A stretch of DNA of 64,000 nucleotides from Leidyana gryllorum EB-2025a (GCA_048772705.1 JBLWGC010000185.1:62001-126000), one strand, 5' to 3'; positions 52,201-63,809 are shown, counted from the first letter of the stretch. A program made the numbers and translations. Notes: generated from the letters alone by a model not told the origin.

Positions 52201-52961
52201 TTAGTGGTGCGCACCTGGTGGCCAGAATTTGATCATAGACGAGGGCATACACGAGAACAAGAAGGAGCATGACGCTATCAATGTAGTGACGGACGACCTT
52301 ATTATCATCCTCCTCGATTCCATGATGGAGGACGTTTTCGCCGTGGCTAGTTTGTAGGAGGAGACTGAAAAACCATGCAACCCAACCCGTCAGTAGGGGG
52401 AGAAGAGACGCGTATGCCCAGCTCTCCGGCCCAAGTCCACACAAATCGTGTGAAGCCGTCAGGAGATTGATGAGTATCGCACAAACGCCAACTGCTCCAA
52501 TAACGTGGAGAGTAGCCTCGGCCCAGACGAGTGCTGAGTCTCGGATCAGCAGCCCAAAAACCAGCCAAGCCGAGAGCTGAGAAGCGAAGAGTGCCGAAAC
52601 ACCAATTGGGGCGCGGAAGGGATAGGTACTGGCGAGATGCTTGGCAAAACCACGTTCCGTCACCAAGTCATCGAACCTGGAAAGATTAGTCAGTCAGTCA
52701 GTGGTGTGCTCGAAGGCCTCACTGTAGTAAGCAGGTCCGCTTCTTGAAGGGCTGGACGAGTTGCGCCAAGTCATCGCGGGATCCACCATCGTTGGGAACC
52801 AGTCTGGGGAGTTGGGTGTTGGAGGGAACGCGAGGGCCTTCGGGTGTGCTGGAGTCTGCCGAGAGATTCCGCAGCAGCAGCAGACTGGAGTGGGGTAATG
52901 TCTGGACACTGGGGGAGAAACGGAGGGCGACGTTGGGGCCTTCTTCTAACTCAGCGCTCAT
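49237..52961 (-). CDS. Membrane-anchored class I cyclic-nucleotide phosphodiesterase (copy A)
   Basis: Hydrolyses cAMP and/or cGMP. Eleven exons (5' to 3'): 52723-52961, 52215-52676, 51929-52045, 51803-51860, 51176-51688, 50827-51095, 50653-50782, 50353-50603, 50054-50270, 49948-49994, 49237-49900; 988 residues, all in phase. Residues ~80-260 hold several membrane helices (VSALFASQLSAWLVFGLLI, VIGAVGVCAILINLL, MLLLVLVYALVYD). A coiled-coil linker (SERLTFLASQADRIRVERLK) leads to the PDEase_I domain: NPYHSAVHGA, LAHDVGHPGRNN (signature HDxxHxGxxN), LERYHAY, LDTDMSCHF, KLADLSHG and SQAGFLEYVV, so all metal ligands are present. The Ser/Pro-rich tail is disordered. The layout is like apicomplexan PDEs. 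Paralogue of the next gene. Confidence 0.93.
50300..50336. repeat. (GT)n-rich intron tract
   Basis: GTGTGTGTGTGTGTG followed by CGGGGGTGTATATGTGTGTG inside PDE-A intron 50271-50352. A palindromic CGATCGCGATCG lies just beside it at about 50286-50297. Confidence 0.75.
52090..52112. repeat. Perfect inverted repeat in a PDE-A intron
   Basis: Arms TGTGCCACAC and GTGTGGCACA separated by three bases, inside the 169-bp intron 52046-52214. This gives a strong ten-pair hairpin with the same CA/TG composition as the palindrome motif. Confidence 0.85.
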
Positions 52962-53015
52962 TATCGTATCATTCGGCTAAACAACGAACATATACATTGA
53001 ACGTATACACTTCCC

Positions 53016-53090
53016 CCTCGCTCGCTCGCTCGCTGTAACCGACCTCCAAAATCTCGACATCAGACACAGGGGGCTGGCTGGCTGGCTATC
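53016..53090. repeat. Simple repeats (CTCG)n and (GGCT)n
   Basis: Four CTCG units at about 53018-53034 and four GGCT units at about 53073-53088, the latter running to the PDE-B stop codon. Confidence 0.8.
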
Positions 53091-54469
53091 GTGGCTTTCC
53101 CTTCTGCAACGCTCGGGGCGAGATCAGGTCCCGCCCTCCTCGTGGACTAACGACTCCCGTTGTCGGATCTACCTCCCAGCTATCACGCCTAGAAAGATCC
53201 AAAGCCCCCGGTCTACTACTGGTACCACCTTCTTCCTCCTCGCTCTCTTCTTCTTCTTCTTCTTCCTCCTCCTCTTCCTCCGAGCTTTCCTCTTCTTCGC
53301 TCTCTTCCTCTTCCTCGCTTTCCTCCTCTTCGCTCTCGTCTTCCTCCTCGTCTTCCCCGGCCTCGGACCCAGCAGCCGGGGTCACGGTCTCTGTCCGGGC
53401 GGCAACATTCTCCATCACCTTCTTGACCTCCTGGATACCCATTGGGTCAGTGTTGATTTCGTCCACAGTTTTACTCCGCATCGCCTGAATCAGCACAGCC
53501 TCACACCAGAATGGCGGAGCCGTCTTGATGCTCTTCACCTCGTCCGGAATCGGTACCGTGTCGCCCTTCTCCTTGTACATCTCCCATTTGTGCTTATTGA
53601 ATAACACCTTTGACATCAAAACCTGACTGTACTCTCCGGTGAAGTCCACTTCCTGAAGCTCCAAAGCGAGCGGCTGCATCGAAAGTGTGTCTGAGAACCG
53701 CCCTCTAAACACTCTCAACTCACTATAACGACGAACTGGAGGAAACCAGCCTGGGACTTGGCAAAGTCTCCATGGGTCTTCGAGTCACACAGGGGAGAGA
53801 TCGGCATCTTCAAAGATGCCTCCTCGGCTCCCTGTTGATAAAACTCCTCTGTCACTCGAAGTGACCAACTCAAATGCTGATTCCACTCCACAAAACCGTG
53901 ACTCAGATCAGCCATCTTCATACACAGCCTCAACACCAATCTATAGAGCGCGAAAACATCACAATATCACACATTGGTCACTCACTGCGCGTCTTCCAAA
54001 TTGCGCGTGATGTCAAACTTGTCAGAGCTCCGACGAACCTTAAACTTGCTGATAGACGCAAAATGCTGCGACATATCCGTGATCAATATAAAGTCAATGA
54101 TGCTCGATCGCACACTCCGGTAATCTGCAACTGACAGCTTCTGGAAAACATTCACTTCAGCTCCAATCTGTGCGTAACGGAAAGCCAAGAAACAGTGATA
54201 AGACTCCAAAATCGACACATCGTTATACATACGCGCCAACAGACCACTCTGATTCAGGTAAAAGTTGTTGTTCCGCCCAGGATGCCCAACATCGTGACCC
54301 AATGCGCCAATCACCAACGCGAACCGATCCAAATCTCGAACTCTGCACACAAAAGAAGCAATTGAATCAAGTCCAACCACCCGTTCTCCCCCAACACGTC
54401 TCACTCACACGCGATCACAACGGACACATGGAGACACGGACACATGGAGGCACACACACATGGAGACAC

Positions 54470-54502
<33 letters not shown>

Positions 54503-56448
54503 ACTTACTTTGTGTCAATCTGCAGCATTTTGGTAATGACCGAAGCCATATGAGCCACCATTGCTCCGTGACAGGCATTATGGTACGGGTTCTTGTGGTA
54601 ACGACGTTGAATTTGGTAAAGGTATTTGGTGATCACAGTCTTGTCGACCTTGATGAGGTCCATCATTGGGAAGAGTAGCGCTTGGCCAAAGTGAACCAGA
54701 ATGTTGGGATTCTTGTCGAACAGCTGTTGCGCAGAGAAAGAGAGAGTGATGTATTCAACGTTGACCAAGATGCGTTCAACTTACCGGCAGCAGAGACATG
54801 TTGGGGTCCTTCCCAGCCTTCTCCCACACTTCTGGATCAACAGTAAAGGTTGGCATAATGTCAGAAGTGAAGAACTCCTGTTGATCGAAAGCCGGCCTTA
54901 GACAGTCCTCACCAGTGCGGCGAGCACCGGCACCTTTGTCTCCGCCTGCGCCGCCTGTGCGTTTGCCGAGTTGGAACATGTTGATGAATCTGTTCTCTTC
55001 GGAAGCCTCCACGCCCTCCTGCGGAGCTCCAACCGCGAAGAGGTCGTCTGTATCGAGCAGAATTTCCACACATTGACGCAAAATCTCATCCAGTTCCAGC
55101 AGTCCGGCGTCACCGTGAGCGGAACGCTCGAAGGCCGCTGCCTGGAGAGTGGTTTGAGTCTTTTTAACAGAGTGGATCAGATCCTCCACAACAGTCTCAG
55201 CTTTGCCCTTTTTGCGCTGTTTCTGTGCTTCTCGCAGTTCTCGCAATCTGATTCTGTCGTCGCGCACATCGATAAACGCGATGCGCTCGGCCATTTCCTT
55301 GTGGAGACGTCCAATGTAAGCTTGTGTGATGAGACCCAAGACGACCATTGATTGCACCACTCTGACGGGGGGGGTGTGATGTTAGAGACGGTACTTATCG
55401 GTTGTCGACTCACCCAGTCAATACAATGGTGGGGACAATCTCGCGGGTGCCCAAATCAGTGAAAGTGTAAATGGTCAACACGCGACTCGCGACGTATAGG
55501 AGTAACGATAGCACGTGCATATGGAACACCAAATATGTCCTGCAAGTAGTATAGTGGTGTCAGTCATTGTAAGAAGGCAACTATTGAACGACGAAGACAA
55601 AGACACTATCGGTGGAGACGGAGACGGAGACACAGACATTATCGGGACGGAGACACAGACATTATCGGGACGGAGACACAGACAAACACACGGTGTGCAA
55701 GAAAGATGGTTGGTTACCTGGTATTCATTAGCTGATCGTAGATGGCGAAGAGAAGGAAGAGAATGACGAGGATGGCGGTATCGGACCAGAATTTGAATTG
55801 GATGGCACTAAAGACACTGAGGACTGATGACTGTAGCTGTTCTCGTCTCAGATCGCCATCGACGAGCACAGCAATGAGCCAAAGGATCCATAGAAGATAA
55901 AAGGGGAAAGTGCAAAAGTAGCAGGATGCCTCTGGATGTGCTTTCATGCATGGGATTGAATTCGAACATCCAAGAAGAATGATGAGGAGAAGGGAAGTGC
56001 CATTGCAAAAGTCAAAGATCAGTTTCCAGACATAGTCATTGATGGCCAGAATCTCTTGCATCATAAGAGCACTGAAGGTGGTCCATATAATGATGATAAC
56101 TATAGCCAGATATAAACCCGTTATTGGATTCCGAAATCTGTATGTCGGTTTAATGGACTCAACATACTCGGCTTCCACCTTGGGATCTTTAAACTTGAGC
56201 CAAACACCCAATGACAAATGCGCTTTGTATCGTTGCCAATGCCTTCCCCCATATGTCTGCCAAATAGCCGCCGCCAAACCTCTGGTGTCTGTCGCTTGCG
56301 AGTCCGCTGCAGAGGTGTCGCCTAGAGATTTCGTTTGCCGACCCCGCTGAAAGGGGTCTCCCGATATATTAGACTCGGCGTGGGCTGCACGGGAACTCGT
56401 ACGCTCCATACTCTGTGCGGGTAAAGCCCGCGACTCATTCCTCTCCAT
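53086..56448 (-). CDS. Membrane-anchored class I cyclic-nucleotide phosphodiesterase (copy B)
   Basis: Seven exons (5' to 3'): 55718-56448, 55414-55539, 54785-55361, 54509-54723, 53986-54342, 53724-53940, 53086-53673; 936 residues in frame. The start is taken at MERNESRALP (56448). An earlier in-frame ATG at 56511 overlaps the stop of the upstream gene. Membrane helices: LYLAIVIIIIWTTFSALMM, LLLIILLGC, LWILWLIAVLV, ILVILFLLFAI and more in exon 2. Catalytic domain: NPYHNACHGA, LGHDVGHPGRNNNF, LESYHCF, LITDMSQHF, KMADLSHG and SQAGFLQFVV. The tail is a long Glu/Ser run (positions ~53240-53360). Intron positions after the DMS-x-HF exon and after FVVI/YVVT match copy A, so the pair arose by tandem duplication. 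Confidence 0.92.
54420..54503. repeat. (CA)n microsatellite with ACATGGAGACACGG units
   Basis: Lies in PDE-B intron 54343-54508, directly next to the donor site of that intron on the gene strand. Confidence 0.85.
55622..55686. repeat. Tandem 23-bp repeat in a PDE-B intron
   Basis: Unit GGGACGGAGACACAGACATT plus ATC, about 2.7 copies, within the 178-bp intron 55540-55717. Confidence 0.85.
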
Positions 56449-56507
56449 CAAATAGTGTACAAACAACCAAAGGTGCACGCGCGTGGTGCGCACTTGAGCT
56501 TTGATGC

Positions 56508-59500
56508 TCATGCAGTATTCGCAAGGCTTTCCAGAAACTTCTCGTACCGCACTGATACTTCTATCACAGTGTCAGAAAACTCACGAGGACAACGACTCCT
56601 CAGCTCCCGTAAATACTGCTGTGCTCGACTCGTATCGATCGCATAAGGATCCTCCCTACAGTACACCTCAACTCCCAAATCCATCTCCAAATGCCGATCC
56701 TCCAAGCTGTCCATTAGCAACGCACGACTTAGCTTACTTCGCCCGCTCTCAAACGATTGAGCGTCGGCTGCTGTCGCCAATACGCGGTCACGGGGCTCAG
56801 CCCGCATTGGGTCCGCTAATGAACTCAATAACCCCTGTAGCCCCAGGAAGAACGGCGGACATTCACAAACCGCCACATCCTCTACCAACACTCGACCACC
56901 CACAGAAAATACCCATGGCCCGCATGCTTTAGCCTCACGTCGACGGTCACTTATTTTCAAAAGTGTGTCGATTCCTCCTGTCGTGTGCAGCAGATAATCC
57001 CATCTGTGACAGTCCTCAGTTGTCAACAATACTGGAGTCTGACGGACAGCCACATCAAATGGCTTGCAATCAGCCGCCTTTGCCGCTGACCCATCACCAC
57101 CACCCTGTATTCTCTGTAGCCGGCTATCCACAGTCTGCAGCACTGCCCCAAAAGCGCCCGTGATCTGATATACCATCAAAGACGTCATATAAGCCGTCCT
57201 TTCACGACTGATTTCGCCACTCTTGATGCATAAATACAGGCACATCTGCGAAATAGCAATAGCACACACGTGTGTGTCTCGTTCCAAATGTCCATTCTAC
57301 TTACCTGAAGACATGCGAGCTGCTTTTGACGGCTCAACCGACGCATAGACGCAACCAATTCGTGACACTTGAGCTTCCAAAGCTTTTCGTCTCCTCCTTC
57401 AGTTAACATGTCTTCCATCTTCCGATGTACCAAATCGATCTCTATCTGTCCTTGAAGGTGCAGATAGATCAATGTTGAGGGAGGAAGATTCCGAACCGCA
57501 CTCAATTGCCCGTCCTGTACTTCCCAATAGTGCTGCATCACCTTTACATCCTTCTTGTCTTTCAGCTTCTGAATTTGAGACATCAGGAGCGCTACGCTTC
57601 CCAGCACCGGCTCGGAATTTCCATAATCTCGAACCACGGGATAGACGAAGTTCTTGAGAATCCCCGATAGACATTCCAGAACGGCTTTGCGGGACAGTTG
57701 CGCATAAAGACTCATCTGACTTTGAGCCACCACAGATTCCGTCCCTGTTTCAGCTTCTTTCACCGTCACCATGGCTCGTTTCAGTGTCTGTCGCCATGCC
57801 AGAGGCACTAAACGAGCGGTGGCATTCTCGCGGAGTGACCGCTCCACCTCGGAGTCGTCTTCATTATTCACGGTGTGCTGTGCCAACAGGACCAAACTTG
57901 TCAGCTGGCGAATGACAATGATCTCATAGATCCCGTCTGGACCACCCTCCGGAGCAAGATCTGATTGGTTCCGAGGTTCTCGGCAGGTCCTGAGCAACGA
58001 TGCCAACCAGTCCCGCGGGGGAAGCACCAGGGCCAAGGGTAAGAGGGACAGCATGACAAAGTGTGCTCTCAGCCGACGACTCAACGGATGTGACCAAAAG
58101 GCCAATGATACATCACTCAAGAGCGATGCCAACGAATTGTCCTTGGGGCAGTGCGCGATACACAGCTTCCACAATGCGATGATTGCATTTTCAACAGAAA
58201 CATCACTGGGATCTTTGATGTGAGCAGTGATGTACTCGTCGGCGAGTGGGGCTAAGATCTGTCTCAAGTTCAGATCTGGCAGCACAGATACGGTGGTTAA
58301 GGCTTCCAATAGAGTAGTGCGCTCCGCAATGCCAGCCCCACTGTCCGACTTGAGGCGAACCATCGCCCATCGGGCCAAATTGTCGTGAGGGAGCGAATCC
58401 AATGTCAGTGAGGGATCTCTGAAGCGTCCTTTGGAATGTAGGATCGAATAGTGACTGACTCACCGATAGCATCGCAGGACTTGGTGCAGCACTCCCAAGA
58501 AATGTATACCAACTGGAGAGGCATTCTGCATAGAAACTTTGGTCGCTTCTTCTGCAGCAGGACCGGCAGAAGCGCCCGCCCGGAGTGAGAATGCTTTGCG
58601 GGTATTGGCGAGCCAGAAGATCAATGCTTTCCCGGCGAGTTCTCTCTGCGGTCCGACTGGGATCTTCGCCATTGTGAAGAAGACTTGAATGGGCTGTTGA
58701 AGATGATTTTTGAGATCACCCGGTTGCTGCAGGAGCGATGGCAGAATGGTCTGAATGCCCAACAGCGAGAATGCGCCGAGGATAGGACAGAGTTTCTCGC
58801 TTTCCACAGCGAAACTGCCCAAATTCAATTCCATCAAAGCGTTGAGTTGAGAGAGGGTCAAAGACCGCACTTTGTTGCGATCATTGACATCCAGTGAGAT
58901 TGCCCCACCCAACAATTGGCACCGCGCCCAATACCTCCAGGCTGCGCTCTGTGCGACTGGAGCCATCGCGTCCATCGCTTCGTCCATATCTTGAACAGTG
59001 GCTGGACAAAGTGATTAAAAGAGCGCAGCTGAAAAGACTCACCAGAACCCAGTTGGGTGAGACGGGGCAGTACAGCAGCGGTCCAGATAGCTCCGTGATC
59101 AGCCTGGTCTTTCAAGTTGATTCCCTTTGCCGTTTCTGCGATTTTACGCAGTAACGCGGGGTCGAAGGTGGTATTGAGGATGTGGAGATCAGCATAGGCC
59201 AGAATGACGTACTGCAGGGGCGCAGCAGAGTCTTGGGCGATGAGCAAAAGTACGTCTCTGATCGCTCCCGCCTCCGCGGGATGACTGAACCCTTTGAGAG
59301 CGGCTTCGCTGGCGATGCCCAGCGTTCCGGCGGCCAGGATGAGGCGGCGGGGTGGTGATTCGGGTCCAGTGTGGAAGGCAACGTTTCTCTGTCGCAGATT
59401 GCAGATAGGCTGTACAGCGTGTCGCCGGAGGCCTCCAAAGGCAGCGACTGCGTCAAAACAGGTGTTGGCGTACTCGGGTACCCCGTTGACGAGGTGGATG

Positions 59501-62500
59501 GTGGATAGCACAGTGGCACTAATGGCGAAGACGAATCCCGAGGTCATAACGGACTCGGTGCGGTCGAGTTCTGGGGCCGACATGTTGTTGATGGCTGCCT
59601 GCATATAGTCCAGGAGTCGGCCTGCGATATGAGACGCAACGGCGGCGTTGACGAGTGCCAATCCTCCAAAGGCCAGCAGTATTTTGACCAGCGAGTCCAT
59701 ATTCTTTGATGGCGACACAGTGGGGTCAGCATTGGCCTGGTGCTGGTTGTTGGCAGATTTAGCTGTGGGGGATTTGACTGTATCCCACAAGAATGAGTTG
59801 AGATAGTTGTAGATGTCCCAGGCGGACTCTGTGACACTGGTCATTGTGCAGGCGCTCAGATATCTGCGGTGTTGGAATGATTTTGTGGGGACATCAAAGT
59901 GTGGCTCACCGAGCGAAGAGAGGGCGGAATTGGTGTTGCACTGCGGTGTACCATAAAAGTAGACAAGTTTCCCATTGCGCTGGGCATTCTGCATTGTCGC
60001 GGGCGTCACTGAGAGTCATTGGAGCCATTGGTGCCGAGTTGAAGACGATACGTTTCAAGAGGGCTTTGAATCGTTCCTTTCGCTCGGCTGTTGCCCCAGC
60101 GGCGTTGTCTCCGCTGCTCGTTGGCGGGCTGTAGAGGACCAATTCTGCGAGCGGAATGAGGTCCTTTGAAGGGGAGACGGCGAATCGCGGGTGTAAGGCG
60201 CGGCTGGACATCCCAATCAACGGGTGGTTGACGTTTCCCACTGTAAGAGGGCGGTGGGTATGAGAGTGACGCTATGGAGTGGCTCACCTTTTCGGAGTCG
60301 GTGACCGATGGCGTCCCGATGCACTCCCATTAATTGGTGTAGGGCCAATGTGGGGATATCCTGAAGGGTTATATCCCCGTTGGTAAGAAGTTTGAGAAAG
60401 TTGGATGGAGTCTCCAGTCCAGCGTATGGGCCCAGATAGATGGGCTGAGAGAGGTAAACCCCTAACGGATCGTCGCTGGCGTCAGCCAGAGCCAATCGAT
60501 GGGTTTCTCTGAGGAGGGGTAGAAGGGTTTGAACCACAGCTGCTCGACGTCCACTGTCCCAGTTAGTTGTGAGCCATGGAGTGAGGGTTTTGAGGACATC
60601 GTCCTCAATCCAATCGCCGTCGTCCTCCGGCAGCGGCTCATTTTTGACGACTTTCAGAAAGCGGGGCAAAGTATTACCGTCGACAAATTGGCTCAACAAA
60701 CTGCTCAGCCACGTCGAGCCCTTCACGTCTGTGACTCGCTGCATCCACTGGAGGCCGGGGCGCAGAATCAGCATATCGTAGAAATCTTTGGTTTGGGCAG
60801 CCCCGACATAGAGAAGGCGGTTCGCCAGTCTCAATGCCAGCGCCCGGTCCTTTTCACACAGCTGTGAACCCCACAAAGGCGCCAAGAGGTTCTTTTGAAA
60901 TGTCGAATACACAGAGACCGGCTCGATCTCCGCGGCTTCGATCAGATACGAGATCCCCCGATCTTCAGCGGTCACCAATGCACAAAACTTGGAATAGGGC
61001 AATCCATCTTGAGCAAACAGTCTCACGCCCATCAGTCCGGCCAAACTCTGTGATTCAGTGCCACCGCTCTCCTTATTTGCACGAGTGATCGCCTCGCAGG
61101 CAGAGAGGACCATTTTGTAAATGGTCTGTGAAAGATAAATGATAGTGACCAACGGAGAGGTGAACTCACAGGAGCCAATTGGCGATCTCTGGAGAGACTG
61201 GCCAAACAGATTAAGCTCACGATATCCTTCTGATCTATCGCTCGTTGGTGGAGAATCGGAGCGTTCTCCGCCAGAGCGAAGGCCGCCGGACTGGCCTTAC
61301 TCAAGACGATCGGACGATTTGTCTCCAAATTAGCCACACACACTGGCTGCGAGGTCCAGGCCAAAAGCTGTGTCATAATACCCAAACACAGGGGAGACGA
61401 GCGGTCTTGGTGGTAAAATAAGAGCCCTCCCAAGAGCGCTCGCAAGATGGGACTGAAAGGTGCGCCCGTCAAGGGCGACAACGCGTGCCAAGCTGCAACA
61501 TTGTCACTCTTGCTCAGACGGAATAAAGGTGAAAATAAGTCCAACAGGTCGCAAATGAGCGACAGCTCGGGCGTAGGGCAATAGTGGCCCCATACTGCGT
61601 ACCACGTTTCCAGCGGCTTTTGCGATAACACGCACTCTGATTTCTCGCTCAACCCTTGCAGTGCTTGGACTTTTATGAGCTCCAGTTTAGCCGCCACAGC
61701 GGAAGCTGGGAACCGCTGAAGCATTAATCGACTCAGTACCAATGCCAAACTGGACATCATCGCCACATTTGTGGTCTCCAACGAAGAAGCCATTATCTGC
61801 AACCCGTGCACTGCTTCCAGTGCCAACAATGTGTCTTCTTCGGGAATGGGTTGACGAATTAGCCCGTCCACCAGACGCATCATCAGGGCCGCTCGCATAT
61901 TGTCTACTGCCAAGACTTCAACAGAGTCATGGGTGATCGGCTGTAGCATGGGAACAAGATGCGACCGTGTCAATCGGATTAGGGAGGCCAATGGTTGCGG
62001 ATCACCGAAACTTAGGAGCTCCAGAACCAGAAAGAAGATCCGGCGTGATGATTCAACGCGGATTTGTTCATCCACGATCCCCTGGAGACACCGAAAGAGT
62101 GTGTGGCACACACGTTCGAGCTCTGTGGGTCCTGCTTTGTTGATGCATTCAAAGTAATTGAACTTGATACAACTCCTGAACAGCTGGAGACGCGACACTT
62201 CAGAGGATAGATATCGAGTTACGCTCTCGAAAACGTGCGGAAAGGACGGTCTCTGTCAGACAAGTTGTGTTGTTCTGTGATCATATCATTGATGATGGCT
62301 TACATCCCGAACAGCCAAGGGCAGTAGTTTGTCGAGGAAGAACTCGATCAAGAAGGTTTCAGCAGCTGCATTGCGCTCGCCTCCTAGACAGAAGGAGGAT
62401 CGCAGATCCGCCCACACGAAGCCCGCAAGAGTTCGGTCGGCGATGACCAGCCTCTCGAGGAGATAGCAAACTTCATCTGCTTCGGACTTGATGGCGCCAT

Positions 62501-63010
62501 GATGGATGGCGTGGAGAGCTCTTTTGACGAAGATTGAGATGAGCGGACAGAGGTTGGGGGCTTTAGTGGCGACTAAAGCCGTGAACTCGTTCATGAGGGT
62601 GCGAAAGGGCACTCCATTGGCCTCCACGAGCCTGAACAAGCCATCAACATAGAGCTGTGCTCTGCCTCCGAGCGTTGCTGTACTGGGGCCGGTTGCGAGT
62701 GAGGCCACTGGGAGAAAGGAGGAGAAGGTTTGGGTGGGAGATACTATCGGGTCTTACATCGTCCCATGAGGCGGGCTTGCAGCATTTTGGCGTTGGCAGC
62801 ATCCTTTAGGACTCGTGTGTCTTCATTGACACATAGGGCGAGGAGCTTATTGATAGCGGACTGAGCGACCATAGGAACGACCGATAGATGGAGGTTCTCA
62901 TCGCAGCTCCAGGATGTGACATCGCCAGTGATAGAGCTGATGTCTTTGACAGCATTTTCCTGCCATTCGAGTCGAGTCCAGGCCTCTTTGAAGTCCTTAG
63001 GTACGGACAT
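56508..63010 (-). CDS. Giant helical-repeat (HEAT-like) protein, unknown
   Basis: Nine exons (5' to 3'): 62758-63010, 62304-62707, 61170-62252, 60288-61125, 59910-60240, 59043-59863, 58464-59001, 57305-58418, 56508-57245; 2039 residues, every phase consistent. Starts MSVPKDFKEAWTRLEWQENA and ends VRYEKFLESLANTA. Almost wholly amphipathic helices of 15-20 residues (LFYHQDRSSPLCLGIMTQLL, RRAAVVQTLLPLLRETHRL, LTSLVLLAQHTV), as in HEAT/ARM scaffolds. No signal peptide. A possible membrane-like stretch, LVKILLAFGGLALVNAAVAS, lies near residue 1000. I do not recognise the family; large scaffold proteins such as ECM29- or focadhesin-type would look alike. The intron 57246-57304 has the palindrome motif. 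ATTTTTG-like CTTTTTGA lies right before the ATG. Confidence 0.72.
57261..57276 (-). repeat. Intronic palindrome motif ACACACGTGTGTGCT (- sense)
   Basis: Fourteen-base perfect palindrome (57263-57276) plus trailing CT on the gene strand, within intron 57246-57304. The motif ends 15 bases before the acceptor. Confidence 0.92.
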
Positions 63011-63113
63011 TCAAAAAGCTGAAAAGGGTCGTGGGCTCTGTGCTTGGTATACGGACCGGTTCAACATGTACAGCGATGAGGGAGTCTTTTGATTGTTGTA
63101 AGTTGTCCGAAAA
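63011..63113. promoter_or_regulatory. 103-bp gap between divergent start codons (helical-repeat / GST-like)
   Basis: The - strand start is preceded by AGCTTTTTGA. The + strand start is preceded by TTGTCCGAAAA. No TATA box. Confidence 0.45.
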
Positions 63114-63809
63114 ATGCCGAAACGAGCAGCGGTAAATCAGCCTGAAGGCGGAGAAGGTACGAAGCGAACGCGAAGTGGGAGCAAAGACATAACCCCACCC
63201 GCCAAAGAGAAAAGGGTTACGCCTGTGAGGGGTGCTGTATTGCCGATTCTGACTGCCAACAAAGTGGATGGCCAAGGCTGCACCATTGCTCGAATATTCA
63301 GATTAGGCAATGTCGAGTTTGTCCGGAATGATGTGGAGGAAGACTACAATGCGCGGCATTCCACAACCGGCACTTTGCCCATGTTGGAAGTTGCAGGCCG
63401 AGTCTACACCGAGTATCTGGCCATACTGCTGTATGCGGCCAACCGAGCTGGCCTGGAGCCCGTTGACCCTCTCGATCAGATGAGAGTGGTGAACATTCTG
63501 CGGTACATGGAGCGTCTGTGGCCCATCACCTGGAAGGCTATGGCTCCGGCGGGAACGCCCTCACAACGGGAGGCGGTCGAAGAGCTCTGCACGCACCTCA
63601 AAAAGCTCGACAGATTAGTTGGCGACGGAATGCGAGATGGCTATTGTGTCAACGGCAAATTAACAGCCGCAGACATTGCTATTTGGGGCTGTGCTGTGTT
63701 CTACCAGGTGAACCCCGCGCAGCTTCCTATCCCGAAAGTGTCGACAGACTGTCCCAATCTGTGGGCAGTACGTCACAATGTGGAACAGAAACACCCCGAA
63801 GTCCCATAG
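63114..63809 (+). CDS. Glutathione S-transferase-like protein
   Basis: Single exon, 231 residues. A basic, nuclear-signal-like N-terminus (MPKRAAVNQPEGGEGTKRTR) is followed by a thioredoxin-fold N-terminal half: CTIARIFRLGNVEFVRNDV, then TLPMLEVAGRVYTEYLAILLY, which fits the GST pattern LPxLexxG-x-x-x-x-[ES]-x-x-I. The all-helical C-terminal half has YCVNGKLTAADIAIWGC, the conserved GST N-capping region (x-S/T-x-x-D). The usual catalytic Tyr/Ser near the N-terminus is not obvious. The acidic residue after the cis-Pro loop is Glu in place of the usual Glu-Ser pair. It is likely a GST-fold protein, enzymatic activity uncertain. A further 191 bp after the stop hold nothing I recognise. Confidence 0.85.
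   Translation: MPKRAAVNQPEGGEGTKRTRSGSKDITPPAKEKRVTPVRGAVLPILTANKVDGQGCTIARIFRLGNVEFVRNDVEEDYNARHSTTGTLPMLEVAGRVYTEYLAILLYAANRAGLEPVDPLDQMRVVNILRYMERLWPITWKAMAPAGTPSQREAVEELCTHLKKLDRLVGDGMRDGYCVNGKLTAADIAIWGCAVFYQVNPAQLPIPKVSTDCPNLWAVRHNVEQKHPEVP

Noticed and set aside
56474-56486. CACGCGCGTG palindrome near the PDE-B start
   Set aside because: It is outside any supported intron and lacks the GCT tail; treated as chance or coding sequence.
56449-56511. PDE-B start at ATG 56511
   Set aside because: It overlaps the stop codon of the upstream gene as ATGA; the next ATG (56448) gives a cleaner N-terminus, though the earlier one cannot be excluded.
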